Position numbers and translations under genes: made by a program. Under the pieces are notes generated by a model. That model made no database searches, was not told where the DNA came from, and saw only the letters and a list, made by a program, of their open reading frames with translations. A stretch of 64,000 nucleotides of DNA from Voacanga thouarsii (Eukaryota; Streptophyta; Magnoliopsida; Gentianales; Apocynaceae): the NCBI GenBank assembly GCA_026120185.1, contig JANUWF010001617.1:620001-684000 (forward strand), given 5' to 3'. Shown here one piece after another: positions 47,401-60,724 of the stretch (its first letter is position 1; each line of letters begins with the position of its first letter).

Positions 47401-49271
47401 ACATGCATATCGTAAGTGTTTAGGATGTTTTGAGGGACTTCCTCTTGCTTCCATCATTGCTGGACGGGTTTACACTGCACATGGAGGGCTTTTTCGCAGT
47501 ATTCCTGCCACTCCTTCCAAAAGATCTAAAGGAAAGAAGAATCGGAAAGTAATTCTTAACACTGATATGAATTCTTTATCCCTTGGTTCACTGGAAGAGC
47601 TGGCTAAGGCTAGGAGATCTGTGCTTGATCCTCCTTGGGAAGGCCAAAACATGATTCCTGGTGATGTTCTTTGGTCTGACCCATCTATGAAACCAGGTCT
47701 TTCCCCTAACAAAGAAAGAGGCATTGGTCTTTTATGGGGTCCAGACTGCACTGAAGAATTCCTCAAAAAGTTTGGTCTTAAGGTGATTCTGTTAATCATT
47801 AAGTATATCCTTTATGTTGATATTTTGCCAATTCTAAAGATTATGGCAGTTATGGAATCTTATCATTTATTGCTATCACTAAATTCTGCTCCTTCCATTT
47901 ATGTCATTCTAATAATCCTCGTGAAAGCTGCAAATTACAACCTTATGAAAAGGAAAAGAAAGAAGCAGTGAAATGTGAACTCTTTCTTCTAACACTGCTG
48001 TAAATTCTTAACATGTTTCATTGAGTTCTAGAAGAGGAAAAAACTAAACCTTGTTTGGAAACTAACTTTTTATTTCTTTCCTCTTCACCTTGTCTGTCTT
48101 CATCCCATGCATCTGTATGTGTTGATACTTCTGAAGTTGAAATTCTGACTAGGGTCATGCTTTTCTTAGTTGATCATCAGGTCACATGAAGGTCCTGATG
48201 CAAGGGAAAAGAGGCCTGGGCTAAAGGAGATGGATGAAGGCTATACCATAGACCATGTTGTAGATTCTGGGAATCTGATTACAGTCTTTAGTGCCCCAGA
48301 CTATCCACAGTTCCAGGTAGATTCTTACTCTTTTATATTTCTTTTGTTGCTGGAAGTCTGAAATGGTGCACTTGGGTACGTGTAGTTTTGCCTAATAGTT
48401 TAGTCCTTCATAGATGTTGCCTGTATGTGGTTGATTGTGAAGTTGGAGGATAGGATTAGCAATTTAGCATTTTTATGGTATTGACATGGCTAATGGAAAA
48501 AGCAAATGGAGTTGAGCTTCATGAGTTGGATTTTGTCTGAAATTTCCATGAAGGGGAGGTAGCTCTTCCCTTTTGCCACCATTTTTCTTTTCCCCCCTAT
48601 GGAGAAACAGTTTAGGCTTTTGTTGGCTGCATCAGACTCAGCATATCAAATTTGAGATTTGACTAAAAAAGCTTTAGAAAAATCATATGCCTTCTTATCT
48701 TGCATGTTTTGGTAGTTGACTACTAAATCCAAGTTAGCTTACCGAACAGAATTCTGTGAATGAAGGTGCCCAGTTATTTCTCCATGAAAATTGAAGAACT
48801 GATGTGGTATTTATGGTCCTGTTGCAGGCAACAGAGGATAGATACAGAAATAAAGGGGCATATATTGTTCTTGAACCCCCAAATTTTGACAATCCAGTTT
48901 TTCATAGTTTTGAAGCAGTTCTTCCTAGACCACAGGTGAGAGGTCCTATTAACTCCCCATTACTAGTGAGGAGAAAAACGATTTGTGTATACCATATCTG
49001 AAATATGTTGATCTGCTGCTCAAACTATAGCTATTTAAGAAGGTTAAAAAGGCAAAGAATTTTAACTTGAGAACAACTGCATCTGCAATAGGGTGTTCAG
49101 ATTAGGCTATAAGTTTCCCTTTTGAGATTATGCCAACGTGGAAGAGAAATATCTTGAAAATGATTAACTTTTGAATAACTGTTGTGGCAGGTAAATCCGT
49201 ACTATGATTTTGAAGACTGCATCGATTCTGATGAAGAATTGGACATGACAGCAATGGTAGAGACTGCATGA
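44470..49271 (+). CDS. PP7: Serine/threonine protein phosphatase 7 (PP7), plant type
   Basis: PPP-family metallophosphatase; in Arabidopsis PP7 is nuclear, binds calmodulin and acts in blue-light and heat signalling. Five exons: 44470-45045, 47288-47782, 48170-48316, 48828-48935 and 49191-49271, all phase 0, giving 468 residues. Metal and catalytic motifs: GDVHG (143-147), GDYVDRG (172-178), GNHES (204-208), HGG (257-259), RSHE (361-364) and SAPDY (398-402). The basic stretch after HGG (SKRSKGKKNRKV) and the long segment before WSDPS are the PP7-type insertion in the catalytic domain. The N-terminal 70 residues are Ser/Pro/Glu-rich and probably disordered. The start at 44470 is the first ATG in frame; a TTG-led extension is not supported. 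The C-terminus is acidic (DCIDSDEELDM). Intron 1 is long, 2,242 bp. No lesion seen. Confidence 0.94.
45046..47287 (+). other. Intron 1 of PP7
   Basis: 2,242 bp, T-rich, from GTAAAA to ATGCTAG. Nothing else recognised in it; open frames are chance. Confidence 0.85.
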
Positions 49272-50480
49272 TACTTGCCTCCAAATGCCACATAAATATG
49301 CACTTTGCACTAATTCAGTTGTGTATGTAGCTACTCATGCTTTCTTGAGGTCTTGATATATTTATTCATGTAGCCAGCTTGATATGGGGAAGCTCGGTTT
49401 CCCTTGAAAATATAGAGCTTTGTGTGAAAATCCCGTATAGGCAGATACAAGGTAGTAGAAAATGGTTTTGTTAACCTTACCAAGTTGTATAATTTATGGT
49501 CTGCTTTTTGAGCTGCAGAAAATCCATTTTTTCTTAAAGATTTTTTCTCCTGCTTTCCTATCTGTCGAACTTTTTGCATTTTGTGATGATTAGGAATAAT
49601 CTTCTGCTTTAATTAGTCATAAAAGTATAAGAGCAGATTTAGGCTGCTTGTACAAGTTGTAAATACCATACAATGTAAAAGGAAAATTTTTCTTGAGCCA
49701 ACAGTGGTAGGTTTTATTGAGGATGTGTTTGATGCTGCATGGTTTCTTCAGGAAAGCAGCTCAGAGATGAACTTATTAGGTGGGAAACTTACATCCAAAT
49801 TGCAAATTGTGATCCATTTAGTTTCGTTTCATAATGAAATGGTTATATTGTACATGAGTAAGGATTGGATTGAGATAAATATATTAAAATATAATAAAAT
49901 ATTATTAAATATTGAGTTTAATAGAGAAAAAATATAATGTGTTATAGGTATATATAATTTTTGAATAATAAAAATTATTTAAATTAGAATTTTGGTTCGA
50001 TTTGAGAATAATTTTTTTTCAAGTATAGTTATATTTTGATGGTATTAAGGTGACAGATATGTTATTTAGTATTTTATTTTCTAAATATATAATAGTTATG
50101 AATTTAATATATTGATAATGTTATAATAACGAATTTATAATTTATAATTTTAATTTTTAAATATACAACAATAATGATTCATACAGAATAAATAAATTTA
50201 TATATTATACTATATGGGTAAGATAAGAATGACCTTTTTTGTTACTGAAAGGTCATCAATGAAGAGATTTGCACACACGCAGAAAGACAATTGGAAATTG
50301 TATTCCTTTTGTAGGTTTGATTATAATAACAATAATGGGGTCCCTCACATTGACACACAAAGGATAATGTTACTTTAGGTTGCAAGATTTTTGCAATTTT
50401 AATGAAGTCATGGTCATATTTTATTTCTTCATAGAACACCTTATACTTTATGGAATTTACACTTTAAGCCTATTATAATA

Positions 50481-50798
50481 CTCTGTCTGTCCTTATTTTT
50501 ATTTGTCATAATTAACTACTTCACCCCATTTAAAAAAATAGTTAGTCTATTAAATTCATACAATTTTATTTATACATTCCAAAAGTACTCTTGTATTTAA
50601 GATTCTCCACAATTATTTTCTTATTTTGTTTGCTCAACTCTCTTACTAAAGTTATTACATTTTCATATTTCAAAGCTATTTAATACAATAGTATAGTAAT
50701 AAAATTAATATTAATGGCACTTAAATTTTTTCAATGTAATATATAAAAAGGGATACTAAAAATTTTCAATTGTGACAGTTAAATATGGACGGAAGGAG
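50481..50798. mobile_element. Stowaway-like MITE, family member 2
   Basis: A 318-bp element with TA on both sides (50479-50480, 50799-50800). Ends CTCTGTCTGTCCTTATTTTT and, reverse-complemented, CTCCTTCCGTCCATATTTAA. Same family as 34231-34541. Confidence 0.85.
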
Positions 50799-50799
50799 T

Positions 50800-52142
50800 A
50801 ACAAAGAATGTATTCTCAATTTAATCTTGCAAAGTTTATTTGCACTAAAGAAATTGCTCAACTAAAAAATTACTTAATTTCTCAAGCCCTTACAATTGTA
50901 TTATTATGGTAAGATAATAAATTAATTAATTTAGATATATAAATAAAATAATAGATTTAATTTATAATTTTATACTATATTAAAAAATTATAATTTTATA
51001 ATAAAATTCCATATATTTCAATTCAAAATTAAAAAGTTGAATTGAGAAGAAAAATAGAGTTCGTTTTTGCTTTACAAGAAAGTTTAATCACATGAAATTA
51101 CTAAACAAAGAAAAAATTAGTAATAAATGTAGTGTAATAAGTTTCAAATGAAAGCTAGTTTCGGCATGCATGTCAAAAGTGAAGGACCAATTTTTAAATA
51201 AACAGAAGTTTTGGGCTTCGAGTTGCTCTTTCGTTTTCCCATTAAAGAAGCATAAACAGACAAAATTGCTGCTGATGGTGGATGAAGATGGAGGCTATCT
51301 GGAGCTTCAGATTCCGCCGGAATCAGGCATCCCACTGCTTTATTTTAATCAGGGTGGCAGCCAAAACGGGCTCTGACCAGGCTGCAACTCCAGATGTCTA
51401 CAAGCATTTTGTAGACATTAGTGTGTTCTTGTTTCTTTGAGACTATCACTTTGCAAAAGAATAGAAAGTAAGAATATTTTTCTTTTTGTTCATAGTGGTG
51501 TTGTAGTTGTGATGGAGTATATGTAGATTGCCTTGAGCAAATTGATTTTGAAAATTTCATTGTAAATCTTGGAGGCTGCATATCAGATGAATTCTAGCTA
51601 CGTTGGGATATTCTTATCTAGTTTGAACATCCAAAAGATGAAGAGAACAAGGAAAAAAAATGAAACAAGGCTGAGAAAATAAGATGAAGCAGAATTTTCG
51701 GGGCAGTCTAAAAAAGAAAGAATCTTGATGTTGCTTATTGTCTTTACATCTAATCTTGTTGTTAGTGCGGAGAAATGTAATCACTTGAGTGAAAATGACT
51801 GTTTCATCCATATAAGGTGATGGAAATAGGAAAATATTTGCGTCATGTTCGGAAAAATGGTTTTGCTTACTTGCTGAAGCTTGGTTATCTGCTGCTAAGG
51901 TTATTCTAACATACCTTCTTTCATTTGATTAGATATATTTTGTACACAGCCTTTCCTGAGTTTATTATGTGTTTTTGTTTATGGCGTTCTTCAATCTAGT
52001 ATTATTGCTGTCCATCTCAAATGCCTGTTTCCCTTAGCTGATGTAGGTTAGGATGTCATGGCTAATGGAATTTTTACTGACTTAATTGGCTTTAACTGAA
52101 GGATTGAGAGGAAGTTTCTGAAGTTGCAGAAGAAACTGTAGA
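50800..52142 (+). other. Intergenic region and probable leader of the PILS gene
   Basis: The left half is AT-rich. From about 51170 the composition becomes more balanced and a non-coding leader, perhaps with an intron, may lie here. The short open frames (51170-51376 and its antisense) lack family features. The transcription start is not resolved. Confidence 0.35.
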
Positions 52143-55100
52143 ATGGGGATTGACGAATTGTTTATTGTGGCGCTGATGGCAGTTGTCAAAACATTGCTAA
52201 TTGCTATAGTTGGATTATTCCTTGCTATAGATCGGTTCAGCATATTGTGTGCAGCTGCACGGCACCATTTGAATAATGTAAGCTGATTTGTCCTTTGTTA
52301 TCTTTGGGTATCTAGAAGCAAATTATTGGAAATCATTTCACCTTAGGAATGTTACAAGATGGAATTAGATGTAGGGCATTAGGATATATGGTTAATACAA
52401 CTTGTGTTGGGTAGCAACTGGCAGAAATTGATTAAGATGGGGCTTCGAAATATTGATAGGGTTGGTGGTCAATAAATCTGTGCTTATTACTTGTTCATCA
52501 ACTATATCTGTTCAAGGTTGTAGCTGATAAAGCTTTATATCTTTTACTTGCTTGGTGGTCCTTGAATTTGAACATACACATAATTTTGCTAGGATTTTCT
52601 CCCTTATATTAGTGACTGTGCTGTTGTAAAAGAGATTAAAAAGGTCTAGGTTCAGTATGTGTTGCAAGTGCCTAGCATACCCCTATTTCTTGAGGTGCTT
52701 CAACTGTGCCTTGTTTCTTGTTGTAAGAAAAGTACCTGGTCAAAAAAGTACCTGAGATGAAGTACTAGGATAATCTATTTCTCATGGTGCTTCAGTATTG
52801 CATTGTTTTCTCTTTTGGAAATGCTCAACGATGTTGGTTGTAGTTTGGCAAGAAATTGTATTCTTACAACATTTGTACCTGGAGAACTTTAAATAAAAAA
52901 CTATGTATCTAAAATCAAATGTTCCAACTAACTGAAGGTTTCTCTTTTACAGGATGAGAAGAAAACGTGAGAGATTAGACAAAGTTTAGAACAATCACTT
53001 TGATCTTTAGGAACTTTTGGTTTCAGATAGGTCCAATAGGAATTAAAACAAAAATCTGCTTTGATAAACAGTAGATGGCATGGTTTTGCTTCTTTTCCTT
53101 CTCTTTGTGAGAAGCCATGGTATTCAAACTGGCTTGAATGTGAAATGAAGAGATGGGATTTCACTGCATGTACACATAAATTCTTTCTGATGATATAGGT
53201 ACTAAGATAAGTTGAATGTGAAATGCTGGATCATTTTTTTGGATTAATCTTCTCACATGCTATGTTGTGTGAGTGTTTAGATGCATGTCATTGTCCAAGT
53301 TAATTGGAAGTCACGAGACAGTCAAGTGACTTTTCTGGTTAACCCTTTTCGTATTTTCCCTATTAAACGTTCTTTTAAAGATGACTTAGCTGTACATTGC
53401 TTCAAGTACTATGTTTGGATTAACCCCATAATAACTCCAAACAGTATCAAATTTCATAAAACAACCAGGAGGAAAAAAGAAAGAACATTTATAAAACATC
53501 ATCCAACCACCGCCACTCAGAAAGGACTAACAGTGTATTTTTCATCTCAATTTGAGCAGCTTGTGTTCTACGTGTTCTTTCCTGCTCTTTTGGGTAGCAG
53601 CTTAATTGGTTCAATTACAGCGACAAACATTCTTTCTTTGTATGTTCATTTATTCACCCTTCAATTGGTTCCAATCAAAGTGGATCTTTTTCGAATTTCA
53701 CTATTTATTTTTCTCTGGTAACTTTTGATTTCTTGTACAGGTGGTTCACACCAGTGAGTATACTTCTGACATACATTATTGGTACTGCCCTTGGATGGAT
53801 ACTTGTCAAAGTCACTAGAACTCCTAGACATCTGCATGGCCTTGTCATTGGTTGCTGTGCAGCAGGTAGACAAAATTTTTTTGCAAAGCCTTTAATTGGC
53901 AATCCTCCTTAACTATTTTTTCTCCATCTGATAAAGCCTTAAGTGCAAATATTATTTTGAGAGAGAGAGAGAGAGAGATAGGCACATGCTCATACTTTCC
54001 AATTTTAAAATTATTACCTATAGTTATCAGTTACAATTCCTTTAACCTATTTGATCTATGCAGGAAATATGGGGAACTTACCAGTGATTATCATCCCAGC
54101 AATCTGTGCAGAGAAAAAGAATCCATTTGGAGATTCATTCACCTGCTCTAGGAATGGAATGACATATGTGTCCCTCTCTATGTCGGTAATTAGAACTTAT
54201 TACTTGCAGTCCCAATATATTATGCTACAAACATTTGATGCTTGGGACCACGTATTTACCCTCCAAGTTGAGTTGGTTTCTGAGATAGCTTTACTGTCTT
54301 TCTATGTTGTCAACATTATATATCTTCTCTGGTGGGTCTGCCACACTGTGTAGAGAAGCTAAAGCTGCAAATTCTACTTGAATTTAAAAATATTTTCATT
54401 AAATTTGAGTGAATCTTAATGATTTCAGATATATCAATATCTTTTTTCTATTTTACTCAGGTAGGGGCTGTTTTTGTCTGGTGTTATGTTTATAACATTG
54501 TTCAAGCATGTAGAGAAGACAGTGACACTGACATCAGAACAAACTTGACAGTAGTCCAGAAGCAGTATGACAGAACCCCAACAGATTTCCCAGAGAGCTC
54601 CAGGGAGGAATTGCTCTCAAAGGTTTGCCGTAACTCTGAGGATTGTGAAGCTCCATCCAAGATTCTTCTCAACAGACCTGAGAGGACAGTTGGGGTAGTT
54701 CCCTCATTCCTATGTTATTAGAAAGATTAGGCATATTTTTCCTTATTATGGCCGCTTCTTCATTTCTGTAAGTCTCTTTATTTACATCATAATATGGATT
54801 TGATTAACGAAAACAATAGCACCCATGTAATGTTTGTTAAAGAACTTGTCCTAAGATACGAGGGGATCTGTTCTCACTCTTGGTTCGTGCTCACTTTGGA
54901 TGATTTTCCAATTGGTATAAGTTTGAGTGCTTTTCTATCATGTGTTGGTTAAAAATGATTTAAAATATGCAGACATGGAGAATCTACCATCAGCCTTTGA
55001 TTCCATCACATAGAGAAGTGATGATTGCTATTAGTTAGTAGGTGTTGTTTTACCCTGTGGTGCATGAAGAAAGGTTGCAAGAATCAGAAAAGTGAGGGTT

Positions 55101-58100
55101 TTACATTGGCTGGATGGTAAATGTTTCTAATGGTAGATTCTGTTTCGTCTTTTCCTTTTGGAATTCCATTCCAAATGATATTTTGCAGCAAAGAAAAATG
55201 AAGACTACTATTGCAGTCAAAAGATTCAAGCAATTACATAGCCCGCTATTATATTTATGTTGCATATTTTTCTGTAAATATGCCTTGCAACATGAGTTTT
55301 AGCAAGCCACGGGAATTAAATTTTGAAATTATTCACAGGTAACTATATTGAAGAAGATTGAACAGAATGCGACATCATTTTTTGGGAAAATCAATCTAAG
55401 GATGTTACTTACACCTCCAACCATAGCAACAGTATGCTCCTGATTCTTGTTTTTCTTTGTCATCATTACACCACCTCGAGTTCTCAAATAACTATGTTGT
55501 TCTTGTGCTTTGGGATATATTATAGACCTATCATATATTTTTAATTTGTATATCCAACTCATGATATCTGGTTTTATATATTCCTACTTTCAAACAATTG
55601 CTTGCCACCAAAAGAAGGAACTAAAGTTAGAAGCAAAAAGAAAAAGACATATTAAAATCTCTTTTGGAATTTTTGATGATTCTAGGAGTGCATGGCAGCT
55701 TGCATCTTTCTGTGTTTCCAGATCCATGCCAAGTTTTTAGAAAGAATTATGTGTGGCAGTTCTTCTATATGAAATTTGATAAAGAATGGAACTACCTATG
55801 TATTTGTCGAGATAAGATATAAAGGTAAATCACAAAGAACTTCATTGCTTATCACGTGTTGTCTATAATCAGTTGTCAGTGCTGTACTATTTGGAGATAT
55901 TATCGTCCATTTTTCTGGATATCTATGGCGTAAGGGCTAAGGCTTACATGGTTGTCTTCTGTGTGTAGATTATTGGACTTATTATTGGAATCTCACCACT
56001 GCATGAAGTTATGGTTGGTGATAGTGCTCCCCTTCGCGTGATTGAGAGCTCTATTGTTTTGCTCGGGTATTAATCCTGTTTTGAATTAAATTTCCTCATG
56101 TTACTAGAATCAGTTGACTCAAGGACATTAGTTCTGTGATGCTTGATTATTTATTTGGATATGTCTGTGATGTAGCATTGCTTGCAAATTGCAATGTAGC
56201 GCACCTTGCAACCGCCACAACAGGAGTCTTGTGTATCTCATGGGCTGGAACTGCTTTTAATTCTGAGAGAAGGCCTAAAGCTAAGAGTGGAAGAAAACTG
56301 TGTATAACTTAATTTATAAATCATATAGTGCTTTGCTTCTCTTAAATCATGATGCTGTAAACCAATTTGGCTTAACCCAATTTGGTGGTTAAGGGTCTGA
56401 TATTTGCATGGCCCAAACTAAATACTGCTACTGTCACTTGGAAACTGAGGGAAAGATAATTACACATGGAATTTCTAGCCTGCTGTTAGCCATGAATGCA
56501 ATCTAGTATATCGTGGAACAATGAATACTTGGCACCATATTCTCCTATTTCTTAGCTGATGACAATAGAATTTGCTCTCTAATTTTCTTTTTCAACACAA
56601 TTTTGATGGCCAATTATTTTATTTAACTTGCATCATCAAACAATTCTCTATTATAGTAATTATTTTGTGTTTTTACAAAGTTGGATGTTACGACTAATAC
56701 GGATACATATAAGACTGTGAACTTGTGCTGTCATCCCATGTTTATTCTCCTTTCTAATTGGTTGAAAGATGACCATGTTCCTGTCTTAATCTGTGGCAGG
56801 GAAGCAGCTATACCATCCATGACATTGATAATGGGAGCAAATCTTCTTAAGGGTAACCTAAAAATACAATTCTGGGTTTATAGTTACTTACTAGAAGTAT
56901 TGGATCTGTGGTGGTTTCAATTCAAAATTCTTATGTAGGCAGTTGTTATAGTGTTTGATGAATTTTATATCACCTTCTAGGTATCAAAAGATCAGGGGTG
57001 GGTCTGTGGCTCATTGTTGGTATCATCGTAGTACGGTTTATTGCCTTGCCTCTTTTGGGTGTTGTTGTCATTAAAGCTGCTCAGAATTTTGGCATGGTGG
57101 GATCAGATCCTCTGTATCACTTTGTTCTTCTGCTTCAGTATTCAGTTCCACCTGCAATGGCCATAGGTACGATTTGTTGCTCAAATTAAACTTTCTTCTG
57201 GTTGTGTCAATATTGTTGCTTTGAAACCCACAGAATATCTTGAAAAGTGAAAATCATCTTCTGTAACTGATTTAACCAATAAAACATAGTTAAACGTATC
57301 TCCTCTCCACTTAATTGTAAAATTATCTCTGTCAAATGCATCTCTTCTCCGTTTAATTGTAAAATTATCTCTGTCCTTCAGAGTTATGGATACAGTCCAG
57401 GGACCATTCTTGGTTTGGCATGCTTTTTAAAGTCATAGATTGCTTGACCATTAACTTGTTGAAATTTTTACTCTTGGCACAAATTGTTTACTCCAACTTA
57501 CCAATAATAAGCTACGAAAAACTTCGAGGCCCAAACTTCCATACATATGCCATATGGGGACTATTGGGATGTGAAAACCTGGACTCGATTAAAAACTGCC
57601 ACCTTTATTGGGCCTCACATTGAATCAATCCAGTTCTATATTCACTGATTTTCTTTCAGACTGGGCTCGGATGATAATTCAGTGAATAAATCACGGATTA
57701 TTTGATATCAAACTGTGCCTGTTTCCTTCCCCCATTGAATCTTCCTGGTAGAAGTTGACTGGAGTTTTATGTCTTTCGCTGCTTCTAAGTACGAGGCAAA
57801 AGAAGGAATCTACTTTTTCACAGCCTACCATCCTTTTCTTGATTTTTGATTTTTTTCAAGTCATACCTTTCAAAATTCAACTGATTATGCATCCCCTTAG
57901 CAATATATCCTGCATTGCATTCAACTTGAAGAGTCTGTGTTATGATCAACCGCAGTCCACTTACTCAAGAAAGTCAAAATGCATTTATGAAGAAAGGTGA
58001 AACCTCTAATCCACTGTCATCCAATTGAGTCCACTATGCAACTATAAAGCCAATCTTTCACCTTTATATGCTTTTCCACTCAACCTTATACCATCTGATA

Positions 58101-58487
58101 ATCGAATTAGGTGGAAATTATACTTCATTCGTTCAAATTCCTCAGCCTCTGGATGAGTGCTGCTTGTAATCTGTTCTCATATTGAAAAACACAAGTACCA
58201 TTGGCATTGCTAGCTTGCTATATTATGCAGAATATTGTACAACTAACATCATGCCATTTTGCATTATAGGTAAAGCTTAAAGGCTAAAAGTCGCATTTGG
58301 AATCCTTTCATGCCAATTAAGTTCTCGTGATTTTATATTTGTTTTGTTTGATGGATTTGCAGGTACAATTACACAATTATTTGAAATTGGTGAGACTGAG
58401 TGTTCTGTCATTATGTTCTGGAATTATGCTGTTGCTTCAATCTCACTGACGCTGTGGTCTACCTATTACATGTGGTTTCTGTCCTGA
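52143..58487 (+). CDS. PILS: PIN-LIKES (PILS) auxin carrier
   Basis: Membrane protein of the auxin efflux carrier/Mem_trans family. PILS proteins sit in the ER and retain auxin there, lowering nuclear auxin signalling. Ten exons with consistent phases: 52143-52277, 53560-53639, 53741-53865, 54064-54185, 54461-54694, 55339-55431, 55969-56066, 56800-56852, 56981-57166 and 58363-58487, giving about 416 residues. Two hydrophobic bundles flank a hydrophilic loop (about residues 172-255). Family landmarks: AAGNMGNLPVIIIPAICAEK, NPFGD, YVSLSMSVGAVFVW, EAAIPSMTLIMGANLLKG, HFVLLLQYSVPPAMAIGTIT and ECSVIMFWNY near the end. The start MGIDELFIVALM directly precedes the first transmembrane helix. The exon 5 donor is either GGG|GTAGTT (54694) or ACA|GTTGGG (54688); both keep frame. 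No lesion seen. Which PILS subgroup is not settled. Confidence 0.92.
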
Positions 58488-60720
58488 TTTTTCATGTCTC
58501 TGTCGTACTATTTTCACTTATCAACAATAACTATCAAGAGTTTGTGGACAATTGTTTTTGCAAGGACTATGTTTTCAGTGTATTACACAGTTTAATTTTC
58601 AGCAGTTAGCATCTTCCATATATATTTCTTTTCCAATTCTCTATAGATTCTCCTCCATAACTACTGTTCTCGTGTGTAGTGCTTAAGATGTAAGAACTTC
58701 TTGTAGACTATTATGATTGGAAGAGGAAGAATTGTGCTCGTAAAAAGTTCCATACATTGTTGTTATAGTGGGGCAAAAATTGTTGCCCACAAATGATTCT
58801 CCAAGAGGTTACATCTGCATTTTCAGATTCCCTGCCCCATTCCCACCAAGCAAAAGATTAATTTTTTTGTCCCACATGAGTGAACTGTTCTGTAACCTGA
58901 TTGAGCTGGCTTACTCTTGGTAGTTGATTTTCTCATGGATTCTAAGCTTGAAATTGCAGGAGGACATGGTCAAATGAATCACTTCCTGGTCCACAAATAC
59001 CTAGTCCAACCATTGAGTTTTCTGTTTTAAGTTAATTGCCCTTCTTAATCCCAATAAATTTAGCTGAAAATGGTGAGTGATGAGCTATGAAATATAAATT
59101 TTCAATGTAGTGATCTATTTATTTTCCCGGTGGGTTGCCGATCAAATCAATCACCTCTCTCTTTTCAGGAGTGAAATGCCATATCCACCACTTGTGATTA
59201 TGGGGACCAAAGGATGATCATGATGAACAAGGACAAGAAAAGCAAGCCAAGAACATATACTTGGCAGTGAATTTCTACTTTTATACCTTCTCTTTCATTT
59301 CATTACAGCTTTGCAAAGTCAAAAATGGCCTATGATAATTTCATGCTTCGACAAAAAAAAATCTTAATCAGAGTAATGTGGTAGGTGACTTCGTACCATT
59401 ATTGAGGGAAAATGTTTCCTCCTGCGTCTCCTTCAAGTTTTTAATGCATGTCTTTTAGGGTGTGGTTGATATATTTCTTGGATAAGCTCGTTATGGTAAT
59501 ACTTTAAGACTCTAATATGATATAACGTGCTACTTGACTTCCCAGCTTATTTTTTATTAAAATCATTTATATCTTTAGATAGTGCTTGTTTTGAAATATG
59601 ATTTTTTTTTCTTTGAATTACAAGTTTAAGTAATAGTATATTTATTTGGGAACTTGGCAGATGATATTCGTAATTTTGGTAAATTTTTATATGATTTTAT
59701 TTGCTTTGACATTTTCAAAACTTCTAGAAGGATTCTTTACTGAATAACATTATTTGAATAAAGTAAAAATTATTTTAAATCTAAATAATACTCATTTGTT
59801 TCCAAATTGAATGTACATATTTTTATTTTTATGACATTGAAAAAATAAACATTCACTTTCTTAACATAGATATAAACTTTGATAACTTATCTCCTTTATT
59901 TATATTACATAATAAGTTAGACTAATACATTGATTTCACATTAACCTTCTTTAATTAATTAAGATAAGGCTTGCCATTTATTTATGCTCAAATACTTTTT
60001 GAAGTTTTTGTATAAGATTAGATATTTAATTTCAGTAAAAAGTAACTTTTTTAATGACAAACTTAAAAGTGAAAAGCAGAAAAAGAAATTTATGAAAATA
60101 ATTCACACTCTTTTCTAAGTTATAGTTGGCAACTCATGTGGACGACGAGAAGAAGCCGTGCCCACCAGTCCACCACAAAAGAAGTTATAGTGATGGTGGA
60201 AGTGGAGTGAGGGTGCCGAGGATACGAAGCTTTAATGTAGACAAAACAATACTTGGTTGTTTGCTTTAAGGATGAGGCATTTGCCATCTCCCATCTATTG
60301 GGAACAAGCTTTGAAAGCTTCCAAAGCCATTGTAAAATCACATGGTGTGGGACTCTTGAAGGTCCCCTACATGTTTGGCACATGTCTTTTGAAAGGTTTC
60401 AATTATTTTGGAAGACTTGCAATTTGTATCTTGGACAATTTAACATGTCTTGAATTTATGCAAATAATTCATCCTCTTCTTTTGTAACCATTAAATTTTG
60501 ATTGTGACTCTCCAACTGCTTTATGTCTAGTGATCATTTCTCAAGTTCAGCTACCAAAAATATTTAACATTGATGGTGGAGGTAAGGGTGCCTATTGCTC
60601 AAGAATTTGAAAAAGCAAAAAGTGGCATATATAAATGGACTCCTTGAAAGTGTCAAAAATAAAAAGTAAAGTGTATTAATAAAATATTTTGTGAGATTCT
60701 TTATTGATATGATAAATATT
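58488..60720 (+). other. 3' region of PILS and intergenic DNA
   Basis: The first several hundred bases are probably the 3' UTR of PILS (T-rich, balanced composition to about 59300). Beyond that it is AT-rich DNA. Open frames at 60120-60490 on both strands overlap each other and match nothing I know. Confidence 0.4.
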
Positions 60721-60724
60721 TTTA

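Noticed and set aside
51144..51376. Possible short gene upstream of PILS
   Set aside because: Frames on both strands are of similar length and lack features; more likely PILS leader or promoter.
60120..60490. Overlapping open frames on both strands (66-87 codons)
   Set aside because: Neither shows a domain, signal or splice context; kept as intergenic.
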